NCBI GenBank assembly: GCA_963800395.1 | Contig: CAWDBD010000011.1 | Span: 124,001 to 188,000, forward strand | DNA length: 64,000 bases | Direction: 5' to 3' | From: DASSBG01 sp963800395 | GTDB taxonomy: Bacteria > Pseudomonadota > Gammaproteobacteria > Xanthomonadales > Rhodanobacteraceae | Shown: positions 15,048-23,394 of the stretch, one piece after another | Numbering within the stretch: the first letter of the stretch is position 1 | Layout of the letters: every line of letters begins with the position of its first letter | The notes under the pieces: generated by a model | The model's input: the letters and a program-made list of their open reading frames with translations, nothing else | Database searches by the model: none | Told to the model about the DNA's origin: nothing | Made by a program: the position numbers and the translations under genes

Positions 15048-16701
15048 GGACAACCTTGAAGCGAATGAACGGCTGGATAGTGACTCCAGTGTAGCGGGCG
15101 CTACGGTCTGGCGTCGTGCCTTCATCGCGGTTTTTGCCGTGCAATTGCTGATCAAGCTTGCTTTGGCGGTGCATCTGCCACTGTTCGGTGACGAGGCCTT
15201 TTACTGGCAGGAAAGCCGCCATCTGGCCTGGGGCTACAGCGACCTGCCGGGAATGACCGCCTGGCTGGTTGCCCTGGGTACCGGGCTGGGGGGGCACTCC
15301 AGCCTGGCCGTACGCAGTGTGTTCCTGATGCTGGGTGCCTTGCTGCCATGGTTGGTGGTGTCGTTTGCGCGTCGCCATTTTGGCGCTCGCGCAGGGTGGC
15401 AGGCCGGGCTGCTGGCCATGGGCCTGCCATTGGCCGGCAGTCTGGGTTTGCTGGCGCTGCCGGACGTGATGCTGACCGTGGCTTCGATGATGGCCTTGCT
15501 GGCGCTGGATGCGGCGCTCAGGAGCGATCAGTGGCGTCATTGGCTGGCATTGTCCCTGAGCCTGATTCTGGCGCTGGCCAGTCACTATCGCGCCGGCATG
15601 CTGCTGCTGGCCGGTCTTGTGTTTGCCGTCGCCAGCCCTCGTGGCAGGGCCTTGTGGCGCAATCCGCGCTGGTATGTGGCTCTGGCGCTTGGCGCGCTGG
15701 GCGCATTGCCGGCGCTGCTCTACAACCTGGGGCACCAGTGGGTTGGACTGGCTTTTCAGACCCTTGAGCGCAACCCCTGGTCATTCCATGCCGATGCGCT
15801 ACGCCAGCCGCTGGAGCAGGCCATCGCGTGTACGCCGTTGTTGTACCTTTTGCTGTTGTGGGCGGTGCTGCACAGCCTGAGAAGAATGCGGCGGGGCGCG
15901 CCATGGGATCTGGTGGCCTGTATCGGCACCACTTTCCTGCTGGCCTATTTTCTGTTTGGCCTGTTTGCCGACGAGCTGCGCTTCCGTGTGCATTGGCCAT
16001 TGGCGGGTTACCTGCCCGTGCTGGCCGTGGTCCCCGTGCTGGCCCGTCGCCTGTGGCAGACGGGCAGGGCACGTCTGGCTGCACGCGCGGCACTGTGCCT
16101 GGCCTGGGTGCTTCTGGCGCTGGGACAGGTGCTTGTTCTGGGGTACCTGGCGGCACTGACACAACCGCCCAGGGACGCACCGTGGCTGCGCCAGCACGCC
16201 CTGGCCGACACGTTTGACGGCTGGCGTCAGTCCTCGAGCCAGCTTGCACAGCTGCTCGACCAGCCCGGGCATGATCACGACACCTTGGTGGCTGACAATT
16301 TCCGCCTGGCTGCCGAACTCGATTTCGGGCTCGCGGGTTCTCGCCCGGTCTACTCGCTGGGCTCGCCACTCAACCACAAGCACGGTCGTGCCCGGCAGTT
16401 GCGCGATTGGCAACTGGATGAAGACGCGCTTTTTGCCCGTCATGCCGGGCAGGCGGTGCTGCTGGCAGTGGAAGAGACGGCGCTGCGCGTACATCTGCGG
16501 CCGGCATGGCTGCGCAATCTGTGCAGTCGCTTTACCGCCATCGTGCCACTTGAACGCGTCGACATCAGCCGACACAAGCGCATCGCCTTCTACCACGCGC
16601 GCCTTCGCCACAAGCCGGTGTCCGCCAACGGCAGCCCGGATGCGTGCATCATCTGGAAGCGCGCCTATGCTGCCTATCGGTCCGGATTGGGGAGCCTCTG
16701 A
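15037..16701 (+). CDS. Glycosyltransferase family 39 membrane protein (ArnT/PMT type)
   Basis: The 554-residue protein has about ten membrane segments up to residue 385 and a soluble C-terminal domain. The first periplasmic loop carries GDEAFYWQESRHLAWGYSDLPG-like sequence with the Asp-Glu pair typical of lipid-linked sugar transferases such as ArnT. It probably moves a sugar from a polyprenyl phosphate onto lipid A or another acceptor outside the inner membrane. The ATG at 15037 or 15046 may start it; AGAGG precedes 15037 by about 12 bases. It overlaps the moxR start on the other strand. Confidence 0.88.
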   Translation: MVAMDNLEANERLDSDSSVAGATVWRRAFIAVFAVQLLIKLALAVHLPLFGDEAFYWQESRHLAWGYSDLPGMTAWLVALGTGLGGHSSLAVRSVFLMLGALLPWLVVSFARRHFGARAGWQAGLLAMGLPLAGSLGLLALPDVMLTVASMMALLALDAALRSDQWRHWLALSLSLILALASHYRAGMLLLAGLVFAVASPRGRALWRNPRWYVALALGALGALPALLYNLGHQWVGLAFQTLERNPWSFHADALRQPLEQAIACTPLLYLLLLWAVLHSLRRMRRGAPWDLVACIGTTFLLAYFLFGLFADELRFRVHWPLAGYLPVLAVVPVLARRLWQTGRARLAARAALCLAWVLLALGQVLVLGYLAALTQPPRDAPWLRQHALADTFDGWRQSSSQLAQLLDQPGHDHDTLVADNFRLAAELDFGLAGSRPVYSLGSPLNHKHGRARQLRDWQLDEDALFARHAGQAVLLAVEETALRVHLRPAWLRNLCSRFTAIVPLERVDISRHKRIAFYHARLRHKPVSANGSPDACIIWKRAYAAYRSGLGSL

Positions 16702-16753
16702 TCAACTCCGGCACAGGCGTCACCAGCCTGTCTGACCGCAGACCGCAGGGTTC

Positions 16754-17332
16754 TCAGGGGACTGGATAGCCGCATGCGCGCAGCATGCGCCCCAGGGCAA
16801 TCAGGGGCAGGCCGATCAGAGCGCTGGGGTCGCGCGTTTCGATGGCGTCGAACAGGCTGATGCCCAGGCCTTCGCATTTGAAACTGCCAGCGCAGTCCAG
16901 CGGTTCTTCCTTGTCGAGATAGCGTTCGATCTCTTCATCGCGCAGCGTGCGGAAGCGCACCGTGGTGATGTCGATGCCCATTTGCGGTGTCGGCATGGCG
17001 GGGTCGAGCACGCACAGCCCGGTAACAAAGCGCAGGCTCCGGCCGCTGGCATCGAGCAACTGTCGGCGCGCATTTTCCCGAGTGCCCGGCTTGCCGATCA
17101 CGGTTTGATCGAGCGTGGCGACCTGGTCGCTGCCGATGATTACCGCCGCAGGGTGACTGCTGGCTGCGGTACGTGCCTTTTGCAGTGACAGCCGCTGCAC
17201 CAGATCGGCAGCAGCTTCACGCGCCGCTGGCGTTTCATCGATGTCGGCGGGGCAGGTGTCGAACTCCAGAGCAAGCGTCCCGAGCTGGCGCGCCCGGTAG
17301 ATCGAGCTCGAGGCCAGGACCAGGTGTCTCAC
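16754..17332 (-). CDS. yceF: Maf-like nucleotide pyrophosphatase YceF
   Basis: The 192-residue protein shows the Maf signature LVLASSSIYRARQL, then VIIGSDQVATLD and GKPGTRENARRQL, and the KCEGLGISLFD and LIGLPL segments. The YceF group hydrolyses 7-methyl-GTP and protects against misincorporation of modified nucleotides. It is coupled by an ATGA overlap to the small membrane protein upstream. Placement back-to-back with yceD-rpmF is the same as in E. coli. Confidence 0.93.
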   Translation of the reverse strand: MRHLVLASSSIYRARQLGTLALEFDTCPADIDETPAAREAAADLVQRLSLQKARTAASSHPAAVIIGSDQVATLDQTVIGKPGTRENARRQLLDASGRSLRFVTGLCVLDPAMPTPQMGIDITTVRFRTLRDEEIERYLDKEEPLDCAGSFKCEGLGISLFDAIETRDPSALIGLPLIALGRMLRACGYPVP

Positions 17333-17775
17333 TGGCGCTCCTGATGCTCACGCACGGCGTCTTCCAGTTCCTGGTGGGCCTGCTGCAATGCCTGCAGTTG
17401 CTGCTGGATGTTTGTTCCGGCCTGCTCAAGCGCGCTGGCTGCCTGCTCCAGTTCCGCCTGGCTGGCGCCGGGTGCCTTGTCCCGGATCCACAGCCGATGC
17501 TCCAGCAGATTGCGCAGCGCCTTGTCGATTGCCGCATGGGCACTGGCGCTGCCGGCGCTGGGCAGGTTCGGGGTGACGGTGACGGCGGCGTGGGCCTGGT
17601 CAAGACGCAAGCGGCATTGCTTGATGCCGGTCTCCAGCTGGTCGGCGCCACGCAGCAGGCGCAGCATGACCTGCTCTCTGCGGTGGCCCAGCCAGTAGCG
17701 CAGGATCACGATAGCGGCGACAATAATCACCACCACGAGTATTGCCAGACCAATCCAGTTGACGATTCTTTCCAC
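17329..17775 (-). CDS. Small single-pass membrane protein with coiled coil
   Basis: I do not recognise the family. The 148-residue product from the GTG at 17775 has one N-terminal membrane helix (IGLAILVVVIIVAAIVILRYWL), a basic patch, and a C-terminal Gln/Ala/Glu-rich stretch (about 100-148) that looks like a coiled coil. AGGGG lies six bases before the GTG. The frame stays open far upstream to 18366, but that part is antisense to yceD and looks like a shadow. Its stop overlaps the yceF start. Confidence 0.7.
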   Translation of the reverse strand: MERIVNWIGLAILVVVIIVAAIVILRYWLGHRREQVMLRLLRGADQLETGIKQCRLRLDQAHAAVTVTPNLPSAGSASAHAAIDKALRNLLEHRLWIRDKAPGASQAELEQAASALEQAGTNIQQQLQALQQAHQELEDAVREHQERQ

Positions 17776-17841
17776 GTTCTGCCCCTGTCGACATGGGGGC
17801 AGTCTGCCGCATGAGCCGGCGTGGGTAAACTGCCGCCGGGA

Positions 17842-17870
17842 TTGACTTTGGCGGGTTTGCGCCCTAACAT
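17842..17870 (+). promoter_or_regulatory. Sigma-70 promoter for yceD-rpmF-fab genes
   Basis: TTGACT (17842-17847) and TAACAT (17865-17870) are separated by exactly 17 bp, about 85 bp upstream of yceD. Confidence 0.7.
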
Positions 17871-17954
17871 CCCGCGCCCATGTCCCGGTGCATGGGGAGC
17901 ACCGGCTTGTCGGCCACGACAGGCGGGTATTCCTGACAGCAAAGCAGAGTTGGC

Positions 17955-18488
17955 ATGTCACCCAGGACAAAACAACCCGAGAACCACTTGCCGGCCATCG
18001 TGGATGCTGCACGGATGGCGGCAGAGCGTCGTATTTTTGAAGGCACGCTTCCGATCGAGGGCATGTCCCGGCTGCGGGCCAGCCTTGCTGATGCAAGCGG
18101 AAATGCACGCTACGTGCTGGAATTCGGTGCCGGTGAGCTGGGCGATCGAGAACTGCATGTGCATGTCGAAGCCGAGCTGGCGCTGGAGTGCCAGAGGACG
18201 CTGGAAACGTTCGTGCATCCGATCGAGGTGGATACTCGGCTCGGTTTGATCGACAATGAGCATCAGGAAGCCGGTTTGCCGCAAGGCGTGGAACCGTTGT
18301 TGCTGGACGATGGCTCGCTGCGGCCGGCAGCGGTGATCGAGGACGAGCTGCTGTTGGCTCTGCCACTGGTTCCGGTCAAGCCGGGTAGCCGGCTGCCGGA
18401 GTTCGATGCCGGTGAGTCACCCGCCGAGGAGGCGGACGAGAAGCACAATCCGTTTGCCGTACTCGGCAAGTTGAAACAAAACAAATGA
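17955..18488 (+). CDS. yceD: YceD (DUF177) family protein
   Basis: The 177-residue protein has the DUF177 core: an EGTLPIEGMSRL segment, LALECQRTLETF, then an acidic stretch with VIEDELLLALPLVP and a C-terminal NPFAVLGKLK. YceD precedes rpmF in nearly all proteobacteria and has been linked to ribosomal large-subunit RNA accumulation. It lies 20 bp before rpmF, downstream of a good sigma-70 promoter. Confidence 0.93.
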   Translation: MSPRTKQPENHLPAIVDAARMAAERRIFEGTLPIEGMSRLRASLADASGNARYVLEFGAGELGDRELHVHVEAELALECQRTLETFVHPIEVDTRLGLIDNEHQEAGLPQGVEPLLLDDGSLRPAAVIEDELLLALPLVPVKPGSRLPEFDAGESPAEEADEKHNPFAVLGKLKQNK

Positions 18489-18508
18489 AGATTCTGGAGA
18501 TTTGAGTC

Positions 18509-18703
18509 ATGGCCGTTCAGAAAAGCCGCAAAACCCGATCCAAGCGCGGCATGCGCCGTTCCCACGACGCCCTCAAGCCGGTGCAGTTGTCTGATGACCC
18601 CACCAGCGGCGAGATCCATCGGCGCCATCACATCACCGCCGACGGCTATTACCGTGGCCGCAAGGTGATCGAGACAGCTGATCCGGTTGTCGACGAAGAC
18701 TGA
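18509..18703 (+). CDS. rpmF: 50S ribosomal protein L32
   Basis: The 64-residue basic protein begins MAVQKSRKTRSKRGMRRSHD and contains GEIHRRHHITADGYYRGRKV, the L32 pattern. The zinc-binding cysteines present in some L32 proteins are absent, as in most gammaproteobacteria. It leads into the fatty-acid gene cluster as in E. coli (rpmF, then fab genes). Confidence 0.97.
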   Translation: MAVQKSRKTRSKRGMRRSHDALKPVQLSDDPTSGEIHRRHHITADGYYRGRKVIETADPVVDED

Positions 18704-18794
18704 GCTGCATGCGATCGTCGCGGATGCAGCTCTTGTCCGCTGACGCACGCACAGTGCACTCGGCCAGCATCCGTCAGGTTTCCAGGGGATAATC

Positions 18795-19763
18795 CTGAAA
18801 TACGCACGCATCACAGGTACCGGCAGCGCACTGCCGGATCAGGTAGTCACCAATGCCGACCTCGAGGCTCAGGTCGACACGACCGACGAGTGGATTCGTA
18901 CCCGTACCGGCATACGCGAGCGACGCCGCGCAGCCGACGGTGAGACCACGGGCGACCTTGCCTATCGGGCATCGGTGCTGGCACTGGAAGCGGCCGGGCT
19001 GAAGGGCTCGGACCTCGACATGATCGTGCTTGGCACGACCACGCCGGATGTCATCTTTCCCGCAACCGCCTGCCTGCTGCAGGATCGGTTGGGTGCCAAT
19101 GGCTGTGCCGCGATGGATGTCAACGCGGCCTGTTCGGGCTTCATGTACGCGCTGAGCATCGCCGACAAGTTCATCAAGACCGGGTCGGCACGCAGAGTCC
19201 TGGTCGTTGGCGCCGAAACCCTCAGCCGCATGATTGACTGGACCGACCGCAGTACCAGCGTACTGTTCGGTGATGGTGCCGGTGCCGCAGTGCTGGAGGC
19301 CAGCGACGAACCCGGTATCCTGGCGACCCGCCTGCATGCCGACGGCCACTACAGCGACCTGCTGCACAACCCGGTTGGCGTTTCCGCGGGCTTTCGCGAT
19401 GAGCCCAATCATGGCGTACGCGTGATCATGCGTGGCCAGGAGGTGTTCAAGGTTGCGGTGAAGACCCTTGAGCGACTGGTCGACGAGACCGTTGAAGCCG
19501 CCGGCCTGAGCAAGGATGACGTTGACTGGCTGATTCCGCACCAGGCCAACCTGCGCATCATCAAGGGCACTGCCAAGCGTCTGCATCTGCCCATGGAACG
19601 CGTTGTGGTGACCATCGACCGGCATGGCAATACCTCGTCGGGCTCGGTACCGCTGGCGCTGGATGAGGCGATACGCTCCGGTCGCGTGGAACGCGGCCAG
19701 AACCTCCTGCTGGAAGCCTTCGGCGGCGGGTTCACCTGGGCTTCGGCACTTATTCGATACTGA
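18795..19763 (+). CDS. fabH: 3-oxoacyl-ACP synthase III (KAS III), CTG start
   Basis: FabH condenses acetyl-CoA with malonyl-ACP to start fatty acid synthesis. From the CTG at 18795 the product has 322 residues and aligns from its first residues with known FabH: KYARITGTGSALPDQVVTN, then DEWIRTRTGIRERR. The catalytic Cys is C113 (NAACSGFMYAL), with His in HQANLRI and a C-terminal Asn in GNTSSGSVPL. In frame upstream there is no ATG, GTG or TTG; only ATA (18789), ATC (18792) and CTG (18795). AGGGG ends six bases before the CTG, which is the best-spaced choice. Confidence 0.93.
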   Translation: MKYARITGTGSALPDQVVTNADLEAQVDTTDEWIRTRTGIRERRRAADGETTGDLAYRASVLALEAAGLKGSDLDMIVLGTTTPDVIFPATACLLQDRLGANGCAAMDVNAACSGFMYALSIADKFIKTGSARRVLVVGAETLSRMIDWTDRSTSVLFGDGAGAAVLEASDEPGILATRLHADGHYSDLLHNPVGVSAGFRDEPNHGVRVIMRGQEVFKVAVKTLERLVDETVEAAGLSKDDVDWLIPHQANLRIIKGTAKRLHLPMERVVVTIDRHGNTSSGSVPLALDEAIRSGRVERGQNLLLEAFGGGFTWASALIRY

Positions 19764-19815
19764 TTTTCAGCCAGATCCAGCCGCTGTTGTCAGCGCGCGG
19801 CTGCAGGGGTATGCC

Positions 19816-20823
19816 ATGAATTCGACGCAAAATGACACATCGGCCATCGCGCCGAGCAAGGACCTCGCTTTTGTCTTTCCGGGCCAGGGTTCGCAGACTG
19901 TGGGCATGCTGGCCGAGCTTGCAGCGCAGCATGCCCTGATCCGTGAAACCTTTGACGAGGCCTCCGAGGGCGCTTCCCGGGATTTGTGGAAGCTGGCGCA
20001 GGAGGGTCCGCAAGAGGCACTTGACCAGACGGAGAACACCCAGCCGGCACTGCTGGCGGCGGGAGTCGCGGTGTGGCGCCTGTGGTGCGAGCAGGGCGGT
20101 GCCATGCCCTCGCGTCTGGCCGGCCACAGCCTCGGCGAATACGCGGCCCTGGTTGCCGCCAGGGTGCTGTCGCTGACTGATGCGGCCAATCTGGTGGTTG
20201 AGAGAGGTCGTCTGATGCAGTCGGCGGTTCCTGCTGGTGTCGGCGCGATGGCGGCCATACTCGGCGGCGATGACGAGCAGATCGCCCAGGTGTGCAGTGA
20301 CGTGGCGGAAGGTCAGGTGGTGGCGCCGGCCAATTACAATGCGCCCGGGCAGCTGGTGATTGCCGGCCACAGCGAAGCGGTACAGCGTGCCATCGATGCG
20401 CTGGCCGAGATCGGGGTACGCAAGGCAGTGAAGCTGCCGGTTTCAGTACCCTCGCATTGCAGCCTGATGCGCGAGGCAGCCGACAAGCTGTCGGTGCGCA
20501 TGGCGGACATCCAGTGGAACGAGCCGCAGATTCCGGTGATACAGAACGCCGATGCCGACGTGCATACGAGTATTGCGCATATCCGTGCGGCGCTGGAGCG
20601 TCAGCTGTACATGCCGGTACGTTGGTGCAAGACGGTCGAATCCATGGGCCGAAGCGGCGTCACCCGGGTGGCCGAATGCGGGCCAGGAAAGGTGCTGTGC
20701 GGTTTGCTGCGCCGTATCGACAAGCAGATCGATACCCGTGCCATAGGTACCCCCGAAGTATTCGAGAAAACGCTGGCCGACTGGCCTGCCGAGCAGAAAC
20801 CGAGCAAAGCGGAGAAAGCATGA
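19816..20823 (+). CDS. fabD: Malonyl-CoA:ACP transacylase
   Basis: FabD moves malonyl from CoA to acyl carrier protein. The 335-residue protein begins after a short variable leader with LAFVFPGQGSQTVGML, has the nucleophile motif GHSLGEY with S105, and the catalytic His in SVPSHCSLM. AGGGG lies about eight bases before the ATG. It is about 20 residues longer than E. coli FabD, mostly at the ends. Its stop overlaps the fabG start. Confidence 0.96.
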   Translation: MNSTQNDTSAIAPSKDLAFVFPGQGSQTVGMLAELAAQHALIRETFDEASEGASRDLWKLAQEGPQEALDQTENTQPALLAAGVAVWRLWCEQGGAMPSRLAGHSLGEYAALVAARVLSLTDAANLVVERGRLMQSAVPAGVGAMAAILGGDDEQIAQVCSDVAEGQVVAPANYNAPGQLVIAGHSEAVQRAIDALAEIGVRKAVKLPVSVPSHCSLMREAADKLSVRMADIQWNEPQIPVIQNADADVHTSIAHIRAALERQLYMPVRWCKTVESMGRSGVTRVAECGPGKVLCGLLRRIDKQIDTRAIGTPEVFEKTLADWPAEQKPSKAEKA

Positions 20824-21563
20824 GCAAGGTACTTGAAGGCGAAATTGCACTTGTGACCGGCGCCACTCGCGGCATCGGTGCGGCCATTGCCGATCATCTT
20901 GCCTCGCTGGGCGCCACGGTCATCGGTACGGCGACCAGTGACAAGGGCGCGGCGACCATCGCCGAGCGGCTGTCTGCGCTGGGCGGCCACGGCCAGGTAC
21001 TGGACGTCACCGACAGCGATGCCGTGAACGCGCTGGTGGCCGATGTCGGCAAGTTGCATGGCAACGTATCGATTCTGGTCAACAATGCCGGAATCACGCG
21101 CGACCAGTTGCTCATGCGCATGAGCGAGGATGACTGGCAGTCCATCATCAACACCAACCTGACTTCCGTGTATCGCACCAGCAAGGCGGTGATGCGCGGC
21201 ATGATGAAGGCGCGCAAGGGACGCATCATCAGCATTGCCTCGGTCATCGGCCTGATCGGCAACGCGGGGCAGAGCAACTATGCAGCGGCGAAGGCCGGCA
21301 TGATTGCTTTTTCCAAGTCCCTGGCGCGGGAAGTCGGTTCGCGCGGGATCACCGTCAATACCATTGCCCCGGGTTTCATCGAGACCGACATGACCCACAG
21401 CCTGCCGCAGGCCCAGCAGGATGCGATGAAGGCACAGATTGCCCTGGGTCGCTTCGGCTCGCCCGAGGATATCGCGGCGGCTGCCGGATTCCTGGCTTCA
21501 CCGGCGGCGGCATGGATTACCGGCGAAACGGTTCATGTCAATGGCGGCATGTACATGGCCTGA
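20820..21563 (+). CDS. fabG: 3-oxoacyl-ACP reductase
   Basis: FabG reduces 3-oxoacyl-ACP with NADPH in each elongation round. The 247-residue short-chain dehydrogenase has the Rossmann motif TGATRGIG (13-20), NNAG (88-91), and the catalytic S141, Y154 and K158 in SNYAAAKAG. The ATG overlaps the fabD stop (ATGA). Confidence 0.97.
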   Translation: MSKVLEGEIALVTGATRGIGAAIADHLASLGATVIGTATSDKGAATIAERLSALGGHGQVLDVTDSDAVNALVADVGKLHGNVSILVNNAGITRDQLLMRMSEDDWQSIINTNLTSVYRTSKAVMRGMMKARKGRIISIASVIGLIGNAGQSNYAAAKAGMIAFSKSLAREVGSRGITVNTIAPGFIETDMTHSLPQAQQDAMKAQIALGRFGSPEDIAAAAGFLASPAAAWITGETVHVNGGMYMA

Positions 21564-21766
21564 TCAGCCCTGGCCGGACTGCGCAGCTGCCTCAAATCAG
21601 GCGCTTGCGATGGTTTTCTCGTCTACGACCGCAGGTGTTTGCCTGACGGTGTCATGCGAATTCGTGAATATTTCAGGTATGCTTGACTGCCTCTGGCGGG
21701 TAGCGGGCATGCAGCAAGTCCACTACAATGCGCCAGCTTGATTACTCCACGGGAGGTTTCACACAC

Positions 21767-22006
21767 ATGAGCAGTATTGAAGACCGCGTCAAGAAAATTG
21801 TTGTTGAACAACTTGGCGTGAAGGAAGATGAAGTCACGCCCAATGCATCCTTCGTGGATGATCTCGGAGCCGACTCGCTGGACACCGTGGAATTGGTGAT
21901 GGCGCTTGAAGAAGAGTTCGAGTGCGAGATTCCGGACGAGGACGCGGAAAAGATCACTTCCGTCCAGCAGGCCATTGACTACGTCAAGGCTCACGTCAGC
22001 GAGTGA
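21767..22006 (+). CDS. acpP: Acyl carrier protein
   Basis: The 79-residue acidic protein carries the phosphopantetheine attachment motif GADSLDTVEL with S37. It is the carrier for all fatty-acid intermediates. GGGAGG lies 9-10 bases before the ATG at 21767; an earlier in-frame ATG at 21728 would add a non-homologous leader. The 203-bp gap before it probably holds its own promoter, as ACP is made in large amounts. Confidence 0.98.
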   Translation: MSSIEDRVKKIVVEQLGVKEDEVTPNASFVDDLGADSLDTVELVMALEEEFECEIPDEDAEKITSVQQAIDYVKAHVSE

Positions 22007-22132
22007 CGGAAGGCCAAGGCCGCCAAGCTGTAGGCACCAGGCTGCGCCCGTGAGGCGCAGCTTGCGTATGGGCGGCAAGCCGACGCAGTGCATGGAATCT
22101 GAAAGTACCTGAAGACTCGACAGGCAAACGAC

Positions 22133-23374
22133 ATGAGCAAGCGACGCGTGGTGGTGACCGGTATCGGCATTCTGTCGCCGGTTGGCAACTCCCTTGAAAG
22201 CGCCTGGGACAGCATCACCGCTGGCCGCAGCGGTATAGGGCCGATCACCCATTTCGATACCAGTGCCTTCCCCACTCGTATTTCGGGCGAGGTGCGTGAT
22301 TTTGATCCGAGCGAGTACATCCCGGCCAAGGATGTCAAGAAAATGGATCCGTTCATCCACTATGGCGTAGCCGCCGGCAAGGACGCGCTAGCGGATTCCG
22401 GATACGAGATCAGTGACGCCAATGCCGAGCGCATTGGCGTGGCGGTGGGTGCCGGGATCGGCGGGCTGTCGACCATCGAGCGGACCTCGATCACCTACCA
22501 CGAGCGCGGACCGCGCAAGATTTCCCCGTTCTTCGTGCCTGGCTCGATCATCAACATGATCGCCGGCAACCTGTCGATCATGCTCGGCATCAAGGGTCCC
22601 AACATCGCCTGCGTGACCGCCTGCACCACGGCAACGCACAATATCGGCCTGGCTATGCGCATGATCCAGTACGGCGAAGCTGACGCCATGCTCGCCGGAG
22701 GCGCCGAATTTGCCACCACCGGTACCGCCGTTGGCGGATTCTGTGCCGCGCGCGCGCTTTCCACGCGCAATGACGAGCCCGAGAAGGCCAGCAGGCCCTG
22801 GGATGCGGATCGTGACGGATTTGTGTTGTCCGACGGTGCCGGCGTACTGATGCTCGAAGAATACGAGGCGGCCAAGGCGCGCGGTGCGCGCATTTATTGC
22901 GAGTTGACCGGCTTCGGCATGAGCGGTGATGCCTATCACATCACCGCACCCAGTGCCGATGGCGACGGCGGCGCGCGCTGCATGCGCAATGCCATTGCGG
23001 ATGCAGGCATCAGTGCCAGTGACGTCGGATACATCAACGCGCACGGCACATCCACGCCGGCGGGTGACCTGGCCGAGGTCAATGGCATCAAGCAGGACTT
23101 CGGTGCCCACGTCGATCAGCTGATGGTCAGTTCCACCAAGTCCATGACCGGGCATCTGCTGGGCGCGGCCGGGGGCGTGGAAGCGATCTTCACGGCCATG
23201 GCGCTATACAAGGGCGTTATTCCACCGACCATCAATCTGGACAATCCCGGTGAAGGTTGCGACCTGGACTTCGTGCCCAATACCGCGCGCGAGCACCAGG
23301 TGGATATCGCGTTGAGCAACTCCTTCGGGTTCGGCGGCACCAATGGCACGCTTGTGCTGAAGCGATTCGAATAA
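22133..23374 (+). CDS. fabF: 3-oxoacyl-ACP synthase II (KAS II)
   Basis: FabF elongates acyl-ACP, including the unsaturated C16 to C18 step. The 413-residue protein has the thiolase-fold catalytic Cys in VTACTTATHN (C164) and the two histidines in NAHGTSTPAGD and KSMTGHLLGAAGG, followed by SNSFGFGGTN near the C-terminus. Length is canonical. Confidence 0.97.
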   Translation: MSKRRVVVTGIGILSPVGNSLESAWDSITAGRSGIGPITHFDTSAFPTRISGEVRDFDPSEYIPAKDVKKMDPFIHYGVAAGKDALADSGYEISDANAERIGVAVGAGIGGLSTIERTSITYHERGPRKISPFFVPGSIINMIAGNLSIMLGIKGPNIACVTACTTATHNIGLAMRMIQYGEADAMLAGGAEFATTGTAVGGFCAARALSTRNDEPEKASRPWDADRDGFVLSDGAGVLMLEEYEAAKARGARIYCELTGFGMSGDAYHITAPSADGDGGARCMRNAIADAGISASDVGYINAHGTSTPAGDLAEVNGIKQDFGAHVDQLMVSSTKSMTGHLLGAAGGVEAIFTAMALYKGVIPPTINLDNPGEGCDLDFVPNTAREHQVDIALSNSFGFGGTNGTLVLKRFE

Positions 23375-23394
23375 GCGTTTTCCAACTGCGCACC

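Noticed and set aside
17776..18366. N-terminal extension of the small membrane protein upstream of yceF
   Set aside because: It is antisense to yceD and crosses the yceD promoter; the GTG at 17775 with AGGGG gives a sensible membrane-anchored start.
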